A stretch of DNA of 64,000 nt from an uncultured Oscillospiraceae bacterium (GTDB lineage: Bacteria > Bacillota > Clostridia > Oscillospirales > Oscillospiraceae). The stretch's first letter is position 1. Each line of letters begins with the position of its first letter. The notes below the pieces were generated by a model. It made no database searches and had not been told where the DNA came from. It saw nothing but the letters and a program-made list of their open reading frames with translations. Position numbers and translations under genes: made by a program. Of this stretch, positions 63,009 through 64,000 are shown in pieces. The stretch lies in contig CAKTQR010000002.1 in assembly GCA_934597175.1 (NCBI GenBank), positions 39,036 to 103,035 of the forward strand, read 5' to 3'.

Positions 63009-63826
63009 ATGTAAAACTCGGGGTTTAGGTAGGTTTTCCCTTTCATAAGCTCAAAGTGCAGGTGCGGGCCGGTGGCAGCGCCCGTCTCGCCGACAAGGGC
63101 TATCGCCTCTCCCCTTTTGACATTGCCGCTGCCTTTCAAGTGCTTGCTGCAATGGGCGTACAGAGTGCGGTAGCCGTCGGCGTGGTCGATGATGACATAT
63201 TTGCCGTAGCTGTCGTTCTCGCCGATGGCGTAGATAGTGCCGTCGGCAAAGGCGTACACCTTTTCGCCGGTATTTGCCGCAAAGTCCGTGCCGTAGTGAT
63301 ACTTGACCTCATTCTGAATAGGATGCTGCCGATAACCGAAGCCGGATGAGGTCACACCCTTTACGGGGCTTGTATACTTAAACGGCAGCGAAGAATAGTC
63401 ATACGAAACATTTGACGGCACGGCGTATTCGGAAAAAGGTTTTTGCGATGCGTAAAACGCCGCTACCTTTGGCGGCGTTGTGGGTTTCGGCGTGGGTGTC
63501 GGAGTTGGGGTCGGAGTCGGTGTAGGACTTGGCGTTGGTGTAGACATTGGAGCCGGTGTGGGTGCGGCCGTCGGTGTTGGCGTCACGGTTACTACGGCGC
63601 TTGCAGGTTTCGGCTTTAAATCTTTTGCAAAGTCAAACGCCTTAATAAAGTCCTCTTTTGTGAGCTCCGAGCCCAGTGCGATTATCGCCTGCGTCTGCTC
63701 ATCCTCCATGCGCAGAACATCGGTAATACCGTCCCGTATCTCGTCCGAAAGCGACGGGAAAAGCATTTTTATCGCCGTCAGTGCAATGAATATGCCCGCC
63801 GATATGTATAGCTTAATATCCTTCAT
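63005..63826 (-). CDS. M23 peptidase with membrane anchor, SpoIVFA-like position
   Basis: 273 residues: a short cytoplasmic start, membrane helix (about 8-24), a stretch with Pro/Thr dipeptide repeats (about 75-118) and a C-terminal M23 (LytM-type) domain with HYGTDFA, and HLHFEL motifs (His/Asp and His ligands). Bacillus SpoIVFA has the same plan. If active, it would cut peptidoglycan; its place before the M50 gene suggests a regulatory partner. ATG has GAGGTGA upstream. Confidence 0.8.
   Translation of the reverse strand: MKDIKLYISAGIFIALTAIKMLFPSLSDEIRDGITDVLRMEDEQTQAIIALGSELTKEDFIKAFDFAKDLKPKPASAVVTVTPTPTAAPTPAPMSTPTPSPTPTPTPTPTPTPKPTTPPKVAAFYASQKPFSEYAVPSNVSYDYSSLPFKYTSPVKGVTSSGFGYRQHPIQNEVKYHYGTDFAANTGEKVYAFADGTIYAIGENDSYGKYVIIDHADGYRTLYAHCSKHLKGSGNVKRGEAIALVGETGAATGPHLHFELMKGKTYLNPEFYI
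63480..63600 (-). repeat. Codon-phased Thr-Pro repeat in the M23 gene
   Basis: Short GT-rich units (plus strand: GTCGGAGTTGG-type, six-base period) encode the Pro/Thr-rich linker of the M23 protein. Simple-sequence repeat; length may vary between strains. Confidence 0.85.
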
Positions 63827-63883
63827 GGCTTGTCACCTCAACTAATTGTATTCGGTCAAGGCTGACAAATTCGTAAATAATTC

Positions 63884-63912
63884 TTGACAATGCCGCTTTG
63901 TCTTATTATAAT
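63884..63912 (+). promoter_or_regulatory. Perfect consensus sigma-A promoter for tRNA-Pro
   Basis: TTGACA (63884-63889), 17-bp spacer, TATAAT (63907-63912); start expected about 63919, 8 bp before the tRNA. Confidence 0.95.
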
Positions 63913-63926
63913 GATAAAGCTGATTT

Positions 63927-64000
63927 CGGGGTGTAGCGCAGTTGGTAGCGCGCTTGGTTCGGGACCAAGAGGCCGGGAGTTCAAGTCTCCCCACTCCGAC
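63927..64000 (+). tRNA. tRNA-Pro(CGG)
   Basis: Acceptor arms CGGGGTG/CACTCCG (one G-U), anticodon stem CTTGG/CCAAG with loop TTCGGGA giving anticodon CGG, T-loop TTCAAGT. The body runs to A at 63999; 64000 may be the first C of an encoded CCA, cut by the window end. Confidence 0.96.

Noticed and set aside
63480..63600. GT-rich tandem sequence considered as a non-coding repeat
   Set aside because: It stays in frame within the M23 gene and encodes a Thr-Pro linker.

Overview
The window is a 64 kb stretch of chromosome from a spore-forming, low-to-mid G+C Firmicute of the class Clostridia. The spore genes (spoIVA, sipL, cwlD, spoIID, dacF, ytfI/ytfJ), the ispH-rpsA fusion, the DUF3343 plus cysteine desulfurase pair and the general gene order resemble gut Oscillospiraceae-type genomes; that placement is inference. 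Nearly every gene lies on the minus strand. The exceptions are dapA, a DUF3048 lipoprotein, a 60-residue DUF1540 protein and a tRNA-Pro. This suggests that minus is the leading strand here. No phage, complete insertion sequence, CRISPR array or defence island is visible.

Layout from left to right (most genes read leftward). 1-7.4 kb: radA (cut by the window edge), cwlD, an aminotransferase, spoIVA, a Nif3-like gene, trmK, two small genes and a SigH-type sigma factor. 7.5-11.9 kb: ruvCAB, xerD, a membrane protein in the usual SpoIIM position and a TIGR04086-type membrane protein. 12-18.8 kb: yajC, tgt, queA, spoIID, dapA, a DUF436 gene and a DUF3048 lipoprotein. 18.8-34.6 kb: sipL and a tiny membrane protein, then a long housekeeping cluster reading cdaA-cdaR-rseC-like-yicC-remA-gmk-rpoZ-priA-def-fmt-rsmB-rlmN-PP2C-prkC-rsgA. 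34.6-43.6 kb: a cysteine desulfurase pair, ispF/ispD, carD, ispH-rpsA, cmk, a flavoprotein, an RpiR regulator and rluB. 43.6-55 kb: dacF, then the tig-clpP-clpX-lon-engB-M50-scpA-scpB-ytfI-ytfJ cluster. 55-64 kb: thrC, yraN, rnhB, rbgA, lepB, rplS, a radical-SAM pair, a SpoIVFA/SpoIVFB-like pair and tRNA-Pro(CGG) behind a perfect consensus promoter.

The most interesting pattern is regulatory. In three places (cwlD, spoIVA and the small gene upstream of sipL) the vegetative gene in front ends in a terminator hairpin. The descending arm of that hairpin contains the Shine-Dalgarno of the next, sporulation-type gene. A sigma-E-like promoter (ATA core, 14-bp spacer, CATA-type -10) lies inside the same hairpin, so its predicted start falls in or just after the loop. 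Read-through RNA would fold the terminator and hide the ribosome site, while the sigma-E transcript would start too late to form it. yajC/TIGR04086 shows the same terminator and ribosome-site overlap without a recognisable promoter.

A second unexplained element is a roughly 309-bp MITE-like inverted-repeat sequence directly in front of dacF. The only gene-free stretches near or above 300 bp are 11187-11503 and 44742-45073; both are described. Housekeeping promoters with a TATAAT-like -10 and 17-bp spacing are easy to see, and many have a TTGC-type -35.
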